A stretch of DNA of 64,000 bases from Muscardinus avellanarius (GCA_963383645.1 OY726567.1:64325234-64389233); one strand, 5' to 3'. Shown: positions 22,030 to 34,395, counted from the stretch's first letter. Notes: generated by a model not told the origin, from the sequence alone. Numbers and translations: made by a program.

Positions 22030-22235
22030 GGTTGCACATGCTTGTAATCCCAGTACTTGGGAGGCTGAGACAGGAAAATTGTGCAGGTTCAAAGTCAGCC
22101 TCCACTACTTAGTGAGACTCTCAGCAACTTTGTGAGACCCTGTTTCTAAATAAAGTATATAAAAAATAGGTCTGGGAGTGTACACCTAAAGTGGAAAGCC
22201 TCTGGGTTCTATCCCCAGGACCAAGAAAATTTTGC
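22030..22235 (+). mobile_element. Dimeric SINE near KRAB exon (unit A)
   Basis: Shared with unit B (62,978-63,180). Confidence 0.8.
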
Positions 22236-22285
22236 ATATGACTAAGTAGCCCAAGTTTTGAACTTGAGAATTTGAATCAAATTTA

Positions 22286-22525
<240 letters not shown>

Positions 22526-22569
22526 TCATATGCCCATGCCCAGAGTTCCTTAAATGACATTATCTGTAG

Positions 22570-22985
22570 TAATTTTTTCCTTTTGGTACAAAGGATAGAA
22601 ATCAAGGGTATTCTAGCTCTGAGATATATCGGAAGGACTATTTCATTTTTTAGCAATCTTTATTCCTAAGTATTTTATTTGTGGGAAATCCTGAGTGGAT
22701 GTATTTTCTAAATTATTTTCAGTGGATTTATGGTTGGTATACAGAAAACCTTCCTATTTTTTAAGATTTTTTTTTGTATCCAGACTCTTTGATGAATTTG
22801 TTGATAAGTTCTCTAAGCCTTTCGGTTGAGTCTCTTGGGTTTTATATGTATAGTATCATGTCATTTGCATAATAAATTTTTTAGTTCCTCTATTCCTCTT
22901 TGTACTCCTTTGAAAAACACACAAAGTTGTTGAAGGTTTGCTAATCTGCTGACAATGGTCTCCAATATTCTCCTGTCAGAAGGCT
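22570..22985 (-). mobile_element. Antisense L1 ORF2 fragment (unit A)
   Basis: On the minus strand this resembles an old L1 ORF2 segment, decayed. It is shared with unit B at 63,545-63,960. It lies upstream of the KRAB exon. Confidence 0.5.
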
Positions 22986-23254
22986 CACAAATAGAATTAA
23001 ACCATGTGCCACCATGCCTAGTTTAATCATAATTTTCAAATTGATGAATGTTAATACAAAGAGTGATCTGTATTATTTAAATAGATAGCATCAGGTCATA
23101 ATAATCTTTAATATATTTTTAACCCACGTGAAACAAGATGACATCTAATCCTCAAAAACTAGTTTTAATAACATGCTCTTAGGAAACATTATATTGAACT
23201 GGCAATATAGATATAACATTTATGAGTTCTGTTTTATAACCTACAAGATCTATT

Positions 23255-23316
23255 GTGTATATATATAATATATACATATATATACAATATATATCAAGAC
23301 TCTCTAATCTGATGTA

Positions 23317-23369
<53 letters not shown>

Positions 23370-23383
23370 TTAGAGAGTCTTGA
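23255..23383. repeat. AT-rich palindrome with perfect 20-base arms
   Basis: The arms 23,294-23,313 and 23,364-23,383 are exact reverse complements (TCAAGACTCTCTAATCTGAT). The centre is an alternating TA tract of about 50 bases, itself self-complementary. It could extrude a hairpin or cruciform. Confidence 0.9.
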
Positions 23384-23407
23384 TGAGTTAAAACTGTACT
23401 TCTCAAA

Positions 23408-23600
23408 CATTTTTTACCCTAGGGACATTTTACCTATGAGCTACACTCTCAGTTTTATGCTATTTTTGTTGTTGTTGTTGTTGTTGTTGTTGTTAGTTTG
23501 AGGGCAGGGTCTCATAAAATGCACAGAGCCTTACTGAATTGCTCAGGCTGGGCAAAAACCTGGATCTTTCTGTCTCAGCCTCCCAAGTATAGATATTAAT
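23408..23600 (-). mobile_element. Old SINE with internal (GTT)n repeat
   Basis: Antisense SINE body with a run of about ten GTT units at 23,467-23,495. Confidence 0.65.
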
Positions 23601-23653
23601 AGGATGCACAAACTGCCCAGACAGAAATGTACTTTTCAAATTTTGATGAGTGC

Positions 23654-23668
23654 AGAAAGAACTATACA
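23654..23668. repeat. Target-site duplication of composite LINE A, left
   Basis: AGAAAGAACTATACA, repeated at 26,559-26,573. Confidence 0.9.
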
Positions 23669-23970
23669 GGAAGATGGTGACCGAGAAAAGCGGGGCTTAA
23701 GAGCCCCGCTAACAACCAATCTCTATTACCACAAAATCAGCGCCTTTCATAGCCAGAAAACACCATCACCAGAGAAACAAAAAAATCACCAGCCCCAGAG
23801 AGGAGGGTGTCTCATAACAAAGCTCAGAGCCACAGAGGAGATACGCCGGCCTCATGGCCGAGGACGCGGCAGCAGTGCTTTACAGCCGGTGGCACCGGCG
23901 AGCTCACCGGACGGCACCAGACCAACGCACTCAACAGCCTACCAGGCTCCAGAGAGGAGCGACGGACAGC

Positions 23971-24078
23971 GAGCCGAGGTGAGCCGCTGCGGAAGAGCCC
24001 AGACAGTGAGCCGAGGTGAGCCGCTGCAGAAGAGCCCGGACAGCGAGCCGAGGTGAGCCGCTGCAGAAGAGCCCGGTG
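23971..24078 (+). repeat. Three 37-bp tandem monomers in LINE 5' UTR
   Basis: GAGCCGAGGTGAGCCG recurs at 23,971, 24,008 and 24,045. Copy B has a single diverged unit near 43,722. CpG-rich, likely within the LINE promoter. Confidence 0.85.
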
Positions 24079-24582
24079 GGATTCGGCAGATTTTTCGGTG
24101 CAGGGAGCATCTAAAGCTCCCAGTGGCTAGGCTCAGGACACGCTGCAGGGACGCAGAGCAGAGCTCAAAATCAGAGAAGAAATACACCAGCCTCACGGCC
24201 GAGGGCGTGACAGCGGCGCCATATTGCCACCAGCGGCAGCAGCAGTGAATTCACCGAGTCCACTACAGCTCCATCTGCGTTTTCAACAACAGTGAGTCAA
24301 ATTGTGGGCCCCAGAGGAGAAATCCCAGTACTTCACTCCCAGGGACTTGACCCAGTGGGGGAGAGGCGGTGGCAGAGATTTCACACCATAGGAGAACGTG
24401 CAACCTGGCTCCCCATAGTCTAAAGCAGCCTCTACTGACTCTCTGGGTCGGAGACTTTGAGATACAACCCAGTAAAGGAGTAGTGGTGACTGAGATACCA
24501 CAGACTCGAGATCCAGGGCACCTTAAGTGAAGTAATAGTGACCCAAGGGAAGAACCCAGAGAAGGCACAAACTTCCAAAATC

Positions 24583-25446
24583 ATGGGAAAGAGGAATAAC
24601 ACTGGAGCAATGAATGCCCACAACCCCACAACATCAGAACCCGATAAAACAGAAATTCAGAGATTTCTAGAAGATCAAATCAGAAAAATAACTGTAGAAA
24701 TAATAGAGGTGTTTCGAAAAGAATTCAGAGAGAGCCAAAAAGAGATAAAGGATGCAATTAATGAAGTAAAGACCTCAATTCAAAGTACAAACAACCGATT
24801 AGACCACATGGAGAATAGAATCTCGCTCTTAGAAGATGATCAATCCAAAAATGAACGCATAGTTTCTAATCTAGAAAAAAATATCCAACAGCAGGAATCT
24901 GACATTGAAGAAATATGGGCCCATTTTAAGAGAGCTAACCTAAGAATAATTGGAATAGAGGAGGGAAAAGAAAGTGATACCAAAGGGATCAACAATCTCT
25001 TCAAGGAAGTAATAGCAGAAAATTTTCCAAACATAGAGCAAGAGGTCGATACACAGGTCCAGGAAACTTATAGAACTCCCTTTAGACAGGATCCGAGAAG
25101 AGGATCCCCACACCACATAATTGTCAAAATGACCAATGTGGAAGCCAAGCAGAGAATCTTAAAGGCAACAAAAACAAAGGGCCAAGTGACATTCAGAGGC
25201 AAACCAATTAGAATCACTCCAGACTTCCCAAACCAAGTCATGAGAGCCAGAAGGGCTTGGAGTAACATATTCCAAACTCTGAAAGAAAACAACTTCCAGC
25301 CAAAAATTTCCTACCCAGCAAAACTTTCTATCAAATTAGATGGAGAAATAAGAAGCTTCCATGACAAACAGAAACTGAAGGAATTTATGTCTTCAAAACC
25401 AGCACTAGAGAAAATACTCAAAGAGATTAACTACAAGAAGAAATAG
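24583..25446 (+). CDS. L1-type ORF1 protein, composite LINE copy A
   Basis: ORF1p is the RNA-binding chaperone of L1 ribonucleoprotein. The start at 24,583 (MGKRNN) matches the usual ORF1p beginning. An in-frame ATG at 24,538 gives 15 more residues but lies in 5' UTR-like sequence. Length is 287 residues. The N-terminal half is a heptad-rich coiled coil (roughly residues 30-125, rich in I/L/E/K). The RRM-like region follows, with LRIIGIEEGKE at about 140. Then the C-terminal domain with RRGSPHHIIVKM, KAKTK-like basic stretch, FRGKPIRITPDF and the closing KPALEKILKEI. No internal stop. A one-base deletion at the end removes about 18 residues compared with copy B. Confidence 0.9.
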   Translation: MGKRNNTGAMNAHNPTTSEPDKTEIQRFLEDQIRKITVEIIEVFRKEFRESQKEIKDAINEVKTSIQSTNNRLDHMENRISLLEDDQSKNERIVSNLEKNIQQQESDIEEIWAHFKRANLRIIGIEEGKESDTKGINNLFKEVIAENFPNIEQEVDTQVQETYRTPFRQDPRRGSPHHIIVKMTNVEAKQRILKATKTKGQVTFRGKPIRITPDFPNQVMRARRAWSNIFQTLKENNFQPKISYPAKLSIKLDGEIRSFHDKQKLKEFMSSKPALEKILKEINYKKK

Positions 25447-25714
25447 GTAACACACACCAGAACCAGAGAAACAAGATTTTCCATCCAACAAACAACTAAG
25501 ATTGGTTATCTGTGGAGATTCATTATTTATATTAGTCTTTTACCTATTTCTAAATTGTATTGTTTGCTTTTATTGTTGCTAATTTTTAGGATGTCTAGTT
25601 GGAATAGTAATATACCTTCAGATATAGCATTTGGAAATATTTTATCCCATTCTATCAGTAACTTTTAACTCTGTTTACATTGTCTTTGGATATATAATAT
25701 TTTTTTATTTTTTA

Positions 25715-26210
25715 GGGAGTTTATTTACCCTTTTGTTGCCTGTGCCATTGAAATCATATCCAAGAAATCAATGCCAATTTCAATGTTGTGAGGTTTTATG
25801 ACCCAGATTTTCTTCTAAAAGTTTATAGTCTTAAGATTTATATTTAGGTCTTTTATCTATTTTGAGTTAACATTTGTATATGGGATTAGGCAAGGGTCCA
25901 ATTTTATTCTTTTTCATGTAATTATTATTTTTCAACAATATTTAGTTAAAAGATTATTATTTTCTCCACCAAATGTTCATGGAAACCTTGTCAAGAATAA
26001 CCTGACAATATTGGAAGAATGCATCTCTTGGCTTTTATTTAACTCCAATGGTTTATATATCTGCCTTTAAAACAGTACTACACTGTTTCAATTATTGTAG
26101 CTTTATATGGTTTGAAAATAGAAAATATATATCTTCTAGCTTTGTTCTTTTTCAAGATCGTTTTGGGTATCTAGAGTCAATATTCCATATTAGGATAGAT
26201 TTTTTCTGAA
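25715..26210 (-). mobile_element. Antisense L1 ORF2 segment captured in composite LINE A
   Basis: Read on the minus strand it follows the 3' half of an older L1 ORF2: a [15 protein letters not shown] region, then a KLDP-type region, then TIKLLEEN-type and ISMAQATKG-type segments, with stops. Copy B carries the same segment at 45,395-45,885. Confidence 0.7.
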
Positions 26211-26573
26211 AAATAAATATATAAATATATGATAGCTTCACCTAAAAAAAAAAAGAACAAAAATATTCTCTGGTAAGAAAGAAAGCAAAAAGAAATATTG
26301 AAATGTTATCTTTAAGTTATCAAAAGCTTGGTATCAGACAAATGAAACTGTTATGTGAGATTATCATTAATATTGGATAAATTGCTATAAAACTAGATGT
26401 CAACCATTAAGCCAAGCATGGGAAGGATAGATGGGGAGAGAATGGGGTGGGGATCGGGTGGGGGCTGACTGGGCGATGTGTGCATGTATGTCTACAAAAG
26501 TTTTTTTATCCCACTATGATGTATGAATACAGTGAACCAATAAAAAATTTTTAAAAAAAGAAAGAACTATACA

Positions 26574-29500
26574 TGCTGTTAGAATCTAAGTATTGAGTTC
26601 ATTCAGTGTGTTTGTGGTTGAGCCTTTGTTTTTGCATTTCTAACAGTGCTTATGATTCCAATGCTACATGTCATGTGTTTACTGTTTTGAAGAGTAATAA
26701 GATAGACCACTGAAGGGAGTATTTATGGAGGACTTTACCTTGAAAAATTTTGATACAATTTATGGTTGATATCTTAATAATAAAAATGCATGATCTGAGG
26801 ATTTAGCTAAGTGGTAGAGCTCTAACCTAGCATGCATGATGTCCTGGGTTCAATTTCAAGATCCAAAATAGAAAAAAAAATGTGAAAATAGCAAGAATTT
26901 ATAAATTTGGATTAAATACACAATGGATATTTATTCAGTCAAGAATTTGATCCAGGTGTGGTGGTGCATGCTTGTAATTCCTGTGGCTGGGAGGCTGAAA
27001 CAGGAGGATTACACAGGTTGGAAGACAGCCTCAGCTACTTAATGAGGCTCTCAGCAACTATTTTATAACTGTAATAGAAAATACTATTTTAAGTGAGATC
27101 AGTCCGTTTCAGAAAGTGAAGAGTGACAAGTAATCTCTTACCTGTGGAATGGAACAATACCAGGAACAATATAGACCTCGGACAAATGACGATAGAAACC
27201 AGTAGAGTCATGGAAGGAAAGTAGAAAGGGAGATGTAGAGGGGGAAGGATTATTGAAAAAGAAAGCTGTTTAAATAATAGTGTGTCCAAATATGAAGCTA
27301 TCAATCATTACCAGTATCAGTAACATATTGGTACAGGTAGGAGGCAGAACTTGGGAGGAAAATTGGAAAAAATACAGCAGGTAATGAGTGCTTATGTTTG
27401 TATCACTTGAATCTTACTATGATGTATAATGACAATGTAGCAAAGATAGTATAAAAAGGAAAATATTTGCAGTTGTAAAATTTACTATATACCAAATATC
27501 GCTTTGGACCTTTTCAAAAGACTAATTAATAAAATATAGCATTTCAGAGGATATGTAGCTTTTAGCAATAATATTGTGCAAAATGTCTAGTAATGCAATA
27601 GCCTGTATTGGCATATATATCTGATCAAGATTTATTTAGAAGAAATATGCAGGCCAACATGCAGAGAAAACACTAGCAGAACTTTCAGAGCTCATTTCTC
27701 TACTGAAGGGATTAAAGAAAAAGGGAAGCAGAAACAAACTTTTCATCCAGTATCATTTGTATTGTAAATATAGGGGCACATAAATGATAATTCACTGTAC
27801 TTTCAAATGATAGGTGACAAATATTTTTTGAATGGAATAAAGATATATTGTTAATTTATTAAAATATAAGAGGTTTATTTTGCCTATTTCATGTGTGTTC
27901 CTGGGAACCAAAACCATGGCTCTGTGAATGTTAGGCAAAACTTAAATGACAAAGATATATCACTTGTATCTTCTTTTGTTTTATAAGCACACCACTGACA
28001 CATACATAATGACATATTTGTATATAAGAGTTATATTATCTGAGTCATGTAGTTTTCTTATTTAAAAACTTATATATGAAATATTACATATTACAATTTT
28101 AAGTTATAAGCTAAAATAAATATATGACTCCTCATTGCATTTTTGGAAAATACAATTAAGAAGTAAAGAATAACTTGTCTGGGACCTGAATGTGAGATAA
28201 AATGGAAAACTATACAACAGGTGTCTTTGACAGTCTGGTTACATAAGACAGTAAATCCAGAAAACATAGGTGAGAGCTTTTCTTCATCAGAGAAAGGCTG
28301 AAATAAGAAAATAAGGGTAAGCAAATATGGGTTTCTGTACAAAATGTGATGGCTTCTGGACATCAATCAATGAATCCCCCAAAAGCACTCATATGGCAAG
28401 GTAAATATAATGATTTTATAGTGATGAATTTGTAAAGAACATCAACCAAGAAAATAAAATTAGCATCAATTCTCATTAGGCAAATTGATTACACGTATTG
28501 ATAAACAGGCCCCAAATTCACTGCTGTAATTTTAGGTGGAAAATAAAAGAAAATAAACATCAAGATACATTTTCCTAAACCCAACTAGAAATGAAAATGG
28601 AGCACCCCCAAAAACCTACATATTCTCTTCTACAATTTATTAATGAACCTGAGATCAAGCACAGCAACTGGATATCAACATGTTCAATTGTCACAACAGG
28701 AGCACTTCTCATGGCAGAGTTCAAGAAGTCATGTTTAGTTTATAATAACGAATCCCTGTAATCTCAGTACTCTGGAGGAAGAGACATAAAGATTTCAGAT
28801 TTCAGATCAACCTCAGTATTGTGCAACACTTTCATCAACCTAGCGAGTTTAAAAAAGTAAAAAATAAAGGGGTTTGGTAGTAGAGATTGAAAATAGAATG
28901 CCCCTGGGATTAATTCAGACTATTACACACAGAGAAAAATATAAGAAAAAAATTATGTTTGAATTTGTCATGATGAATTGCATGTATAGAGTACATGTTT
29001 GAGAATAGATTCTGCTAGGAAGTGTAGAAACATTTTTAGCGTTCGCCTTGGAAGACATTATAACTGAAGGAATACAGAAGCCAGGTGTTGCGGCGCACGC
29101 TTGTAATCCCAGCATTTAGGAGGCTAAGACAAGAGGATTGCGGTTCCAAGACAGCCCCAGATACTAAGCGAGACCCTCTGCAAATCAGTGAGTCCCTGTT
29201 TCAAAATAAAGAATGAAAAATAGGGCAGGGGGTGTAGCTCAGGGGTTGGATGCCCCTGGGTTACATCCCCAGACACACAAAAAAATAGACAAAATAAAAA
29301 ATAGGGCTGGGGTTGTCGATCAGAGGTAGAATGCACCTGGGTTCCATCCCTGGTACCGAAGAAAAAGAAAGAAAGAAAAAAAGAAGTCTTAGGAAACAGA
29401 ATCACTAGGCAAAAAATCAGAAGTACAGGAGTAAAGGTTTTCAAAGTCTAAACAATAACATTCAGAAGGGAATGCACACACTGCTCTGGTTCTGAATGCA
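26574..29500 (-). other. KZNF copy A intron 1, outer part
   Basis: Non-coding. It holds a tRNA-like SINE fragment (26,785-26,870), a B1 fragment (26,948-27,060), an L1 3' UTR-like piece (27,085-27,300), a SINE at 28,725-28,910 and a double SINE at 29,075-29,362. The rest is AT-rich with no supported gene. Confidence 0.5.
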
Positions 29501-29505
29501 CTCAC

Positions 29506-29520
29506 CTCAGAGGCAGCCAT
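29506..29520 (-). CDS. KZNF copy A: candidate first coding exon
   Basis: Five codons (MAASE) are followed directly by the donor GTGAG at 29,505-29,501. The purine-rich context before the ATG (AAAGAAG) and a following G are favourable. A short N-terminal peptide ending at a phase-0 donor is the normal start of a KZNF gene, and the phase fits the KRAB-A exon at 22,501. The join gives the expected spacing before TFSDVV. Transcription has not been shown; the 5' UTR probably extends to about 29,650-29,750. Confidence 0.65.
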
Positions 29521-29760
29521 CTTCTTTGCTTCTCCTTCAGGGGTCAATTACCGTGATAAATCACACCTACATCTTGAGAATCTACCTTTAAAGTCATAGC
29601 AAACTGTCTTCACCTGCTCCCGTTGCCTCTCAATTTGCAGGGAATGGAGAACAGGGGAGAGCAGTGACTAACTTTGATTGAAGTAGCCAGTGTCCTCAAG
29701 TTTTTAATTGGGAGAGATGTATGTATCAGCCAAGGGATTCCTTAGATGATCCTTCTCAGA
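29521..29760 (-). promoter_or_regulatory. Probable 5' UTR and promoter of KZNF copy A
   Basis: Unique sequence upstream of the candidate ATG, free of SINEs and moderately GC-rich compared with flanks. No TATA box is evident, as is usual for KZNF genes. Boundaries are guesses. Confidence 0.4.
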
Positions 29761-31346
29761 TCCCGCCTCTTTGACATTGGTCTTTCTGTTATTGAAGATG
29801 CCATTTCTAAAACTCAGAGACTGTTAGCTTGGGATGTTCAATAATTCCACATTTTTCTGTTTTTGTTTTTTACCTTATAAAAATAGGAAAAATTCCTTTA
29901 GATTGATAATCTTCCAGAGTTTCCAAGTTTTGTATCTCTCCTGTCCACCACTCTTACCTACTTCTATACTTTTTTTATTTGACATACAATCTCACTCTTT
30001 TGCAGAGGACCTCACTTAATTTCTGAGATTATCCTCAAACTGTGATCACTGTGTCTCAACTTCCCAAATCAAGAGATTATTGGAGTGTATCACCATGCCT
30101 TATACACCCATATATACAATATATATGTTTCTTCTTTTTTAATATACCTGTTACTGGGCATTGTGGTTAATACCTATAATTTCAGCAATGTGAAAACTTA
30201 AGCAGGAGCATGTCCATTCAAGGACGACTTCCAAATCTTTGCAAAATTTTCTCTTTTTGTTTTGTGGTACTGGGCATGGAATCAGGGCATTTCCCCTCTG
30301 ACCTACACCCCCAGCCCTATTTTTTATTTTTATTTTAAAACAGGGTGTCACTGAGTTGCAAAGAGCCTCACTAAGTAGCTGAGGCTGTCTGCGAACTGCG
30401 GTCCTCCTGTAGGAGCCTCCCAAATGCTGGGATTAAAAGCATCGGCCACCACTCCCAGCTTCAAAAATATCTCTTAAAAGAAAATGAAAAAAAAAAATAA
30501 CACCACACACACACACACACATTGAGCACCTAATAGTCAATATATCTAGATCACTCACGGACTTCTGCTGGAATTATTCTGGTGAAATTTTTCCTGCCCA
30601 ATAATATGAAAGGATGAAAACCATTCCTACTAAGAACATTCACCAGAATTTTTTATTTTGGTGTTGGAGATTGAATCCAGGGACATGTTACCTCCTAGTT
30701 ATACCTCAGGCCAGATTTTTTTTATTTGTTCTTTCTTTGAAAACAGGGCATCACTACATAGCTAAGGCTGACTGGAAACCTGTGATCATCCTGTCTCAGC
30801 CTCCCAAGTACTGGGATTACAAGCACGTGCCACTATGCCTGGCTATTCATCCGAATTTTAATAGATGACTAAGGCATTCCTTTCTTATACAGCATTGATA
30901 AAATGACTCATTTCAAAATTGACAATTTATTTTTTTGCCTGAATACAGATATACAGTGTCCAGGACACACACAACAATCTGATGAGCTTCACTGTTTCAA
31001 TGCAACCCCAACACCCCTTTCTCTTTTAAATTGGTTGATGTCCTTTACCTTTGCTAATTATATTTCATGGAAAACTGATGTTAAGACTTTCTCGCTATAG
31101 AACGGGCTCTGCAACCTCATATGCAGCACTAATTAGGAGCAAATTTCATTGAATTATTTGGAAATTAGATGTAATTTGACTAGAGAAACAAATAAATCTG
31201 TGGCATTTTCTCTTTAAAAATCTCAAATTCTGTCGATATAAGAAGGGTACTTGCTAAATATAATTATATCAATACAAACATGAACATGTTTTTCCTTTCA
31301 AACCCATAAATATCTGAGATTAGATTTTTATGACAGTGTGTATTTG

Positions 31347-31395
<49 letters not shown>

Positions 31396-32630
31396 TGCTG
31401 GGGATGAAATCCAGGGGCCTTCTACCTCCAGGCTACATTTTCTACCTCTTTATATTTTATTTGGAAACAGGGTCTCACTAAGTTGCTGAGAGCTTCACTA
31501 AGTAGCTGAGGCTGGCTCCAAACCTGTGCGATCCTCCTGTCTCAGCCTCCCAATACTGGAATTACAAATGAGTGTCACCACCCCCAACTTACAGTTTCCT
31601 TCTTTACAGATTTTATATTCTACAACTGTCCCATCTTAATAGTTTCCACACACCCGTCTCATTAACTGATTAGCATATAAACTGATACCAATAATAATTT
31701 AATTTCTACCCTACTCTCTTATTACATACTAGTGTTAAATGTGCCACGTTGTAGCATATGTTACCTTGTATTTCAGTGCTTGTTATGGTCATGTTAATTG
31801 TGCTTAATTTTTTTCTGTCATAGACGCAAATAAGTGCTAGCAACTCTGGCCCAAAATTGTAATTCTGGATACTCAGAAAACTTAGCAGGGGGACGGTTGG
31901 TTCAGTAACTGCCTGGAGAACTTAGAGAGACCCTGTCTCAAAATAATCACAAACAATTAGTAATGGGCTCAGCTGTAAACTAGTAATAGAAGCTTTGCTT
32001 AGCATGTGTGATGCTCTAGGTTCAGGCTCCACTTCTAGAAAAAACACAGTCAAAAAAGCAAATGTTCATTCTGTGTCCATCCTGAAATGGGGCTCATCTG
32101 TATTCAATGAATTTATTGTGGACACATGCAGTCTTATGCAATCATTTCTTATACTCAATGCACTTAGGTTTATTCGTAATAGTTCTCAGTTTGTGGAATC
32201 ATTATTTACACATCATTGGAAACTCATATTTAAATGCAGGTTTCCTAGCCCACAACCCATCTTTTCTCTTAAGCCATGACTGAATATTATCCTGACTCTG
32301 CCTTTTCTAGATAAGGAAGATAATATTTCATAATGTTCTCAACACTATGTCAATTCTGTGCACCTATACAATGCTCAGCTGTTAATTTACTCACCTACAT
32401 AGAACCATAAACACAGTTATGACATAGTCAGAATATAAGACACTGTCAGTAGCACACACATTAGGATGAATATAAATATATGCTGAGACAGGAGGAGAAA
32501 ATGGTGACAATGGAATAGAGTATATCTCAGTAGCTGTAACAAACAAAAATCAGCTACTGAGAAAACAGCTCCTTGACAAAAAAGAAAAAAGCAACAGTAC
32601 CTATGAACAAAAACATAAAAAAAAAACATG
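29761..32630. other. Repeat-rich spacer
   Basis: No gene is supported. SINEs: 29,965-30,110 (minus), 30,150-30,235 (plus, partial), 30,255-30,462 (minus), 30,650-30,846 (minus), 31,395-31,592 (minus) and 31,840-32,050 (plus, decayed). Simple repeats: CA at 30,505-30,525 and TG at 31,351-31,394. The remainder is AT-rich. Confidence 0.6.
31351..31394. repeat. (TG)n microsatellite
   Basis: About 22 perfect TG units immediately before an antisense SINE. Confidence 0.95.
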
Positions 32631-32639
32631 GCATAATAA

Positions 32640-34190
32640 AATCCAATAGTCAGAACACGAGATTGATAACCAATAGCCTAAGCGCATGATGACCTGGTGC
32701 GGTGGCCAGTGCCATCTCAGCTGCTGGCATGAACCACAGTAGCTGGCTCCACAGCCCCAAGGAATTTCGGCAAGAAAATCAAGGATTTGAGGTGAGATAA
32801 GCAGCAGCAGAACTTCACCATCTTAAGCGACCAACACCATGCTTCAGAGAAGAAAAAGATACAAAAACCCAATATCTTACTGTAACCCAGCACCTGCAGC
32901 AGTGCACTGTGCCCTTCAGACACCCAGGCCTGCAGGACAGTAAGGAAACTGTGTGTCTCAGTGGATGACCATCCAGATCTGGCAGGCCACCCCTGAGGTG
33001 GATGGCTATAGCCTACAAAGACACAAGAAAGGCCCATAGTGCCCAGCGTGCAGTACCACACAGGGTCACCAAGGTTCACTTTGAAATTAATTACACTGGA
33101 TACCCTCTACCAAGGCGGGTAGTGAGGCCCAGGCCCAGGGCTGGAAAGTATAGAACACTGTGCTTACATGAAACTCATTTATAGTGACACCTGCCACCCT
33201 GACACCTGAGCACAAAGCTGTGAGAGGCAAGAGAGTCAGTCTAGAAACAGACATGTGGGTTTCAGAGCAAATGAGAGACATTGAAACATGCTCCAGGACC
33301 TACTACAATGAACAGACATTAAATGGGTCCTATATGTGTAAATTGGCAGTATTGTTTTTTTTTTCTGTCATTAGGATATTTTCGTTGGTCTTGTCTTTGA
33401 TTTACTTTTGTTATTAGTATTAGTTTTTGTTGCTTGCTTTGTTATTTTATGAATGATTTTTGCTCCCTCCTCTTTTCATTTTATAAGCTTCCTTTCTCTG
33501 TCTTACCTAAACTCTTCTCTCAAAACGTTTATCTTTCTGCATCTCCTTGTTTTATATTCAAGCTATTTCATAGCTCCATAACTAAATACTTTACACTAAC
33601 TACAAAAATCCCATTATATATTCACTATATCTCATCTCAACCAGAAACTACCTTTTTATACTTAAACCCTTAGTAAACTTAATTATATCCTCTACTTTAC
33701 CCTATTCCTGTACCCATCACCCCAACCCCACCACCACCACCTAACCATCACCATTGAAAAGAACACTACTTCTCCATGCATGAACCTGCTGTCACCTCTA
33801 AATTTCTATGGTAAGATTAGATCCGAGAGATGATCTTCAGGAAAGGAAAACTAGACAATAAACATGAACTTACCACAGCGATAGAAGGAAGCACTCAACA
33901 TATTCCACATCAAAGTGTAAAAAAGTACAGGTCACAAACTATTTTACCCCAACCACTAAGCTGACTCTTTATAAAGGTAGTGGCAGGCAGAATACCTGAC
34001 TTTAACACCTTAAACCCATCAACAACACTCTAACAACAATAAGGAACCACGGAGTAACTCAGTATTGGTTATCTACAGGTAGAAAAACAGTGGAGTGATA
34101 GTAGACACAGCCTTTAGGGTTAATATCAAAGTGTAAGTGGAAGCTGAAGACATCTCTTCCAACAGAGATCTGGAAGAGCACATGTCAAAA
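32640..34190. other. Unclassified sequence, possible old retroelement
   Basis: The 32,690-33,250 part is GC-richer than its surroundings, and a 120-codon minus-strand frame (32,717-33,079) has no recognised motif. The 33,250-34,190 part is pyrimidine-rich then A-rich, like an old LINE 5' UTR. I do not recognise either. Confidence 0.3.
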
Positions 34191-34199
34191 ACGATTCAG

Positions 34200-34395
34200 T
34201 CATCATTTTGGTGCATGCTTGTAATCCCAGTACTTGGGATGCTGAGACAAGAGGATCGCAGGTTCATGGCCGGCTTCAGCTACTTAGTGAGGTCGTTCAC
34301 AACTTAGTAGACTTTCTTTCAAAGAAAGACTAAAAAATAGGACTGGAGGTGTAGCTCTGGTAGAATTTCTTGATTTCCAACCCCAGTACTGCAGA
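34200..34395 (+). mobile_element. Dimeric SINE
   Basis: B1-like left part and tRNA-like right part; its A-rich tail has expanded into the adjacent GAAA repeat. Confidence 0.8.

Larger units (their letters stand above)
23669..26558 (+). mobile_element. Composite ORF1-only LINE, copy A (full 5' end)
   Basis: The order is: L1-like 5' UTR starting GGAAGATGGTGACC, ORF1, about 250 bases of unassigned DNA, about 490 bases of antisense older L1 ORF2 (25,715-26,210), then an L1-type 3' UTR with a G-rich tract and A-rich tail. There is no sense ORF2. A perfect 15-bp target duplication shows it moved as one unit. Copy B at 43,530 has the same joints and a different target site. It is comparable to half-L1 (HAL1) elements in keeping only ORF1, but the captured antisense segment is distinctive. 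It would depend on the reverse transcriptase of an autonomous L1. Confidence 0.85.

Noticed and set aside
23604..24196. Open frames of 70-150 codons upstream of LINE ORF1
   Set aside because: They cover CpG-rich L1 5' UTR with tandem monomers; no protein motif and not kept in copy B.
32717..33079. 120-codon minus-strand frame as a possible gene
   Set aside because: No recognised domain, no supporting context and no second copy; length is within chance for GC-richer DNA.
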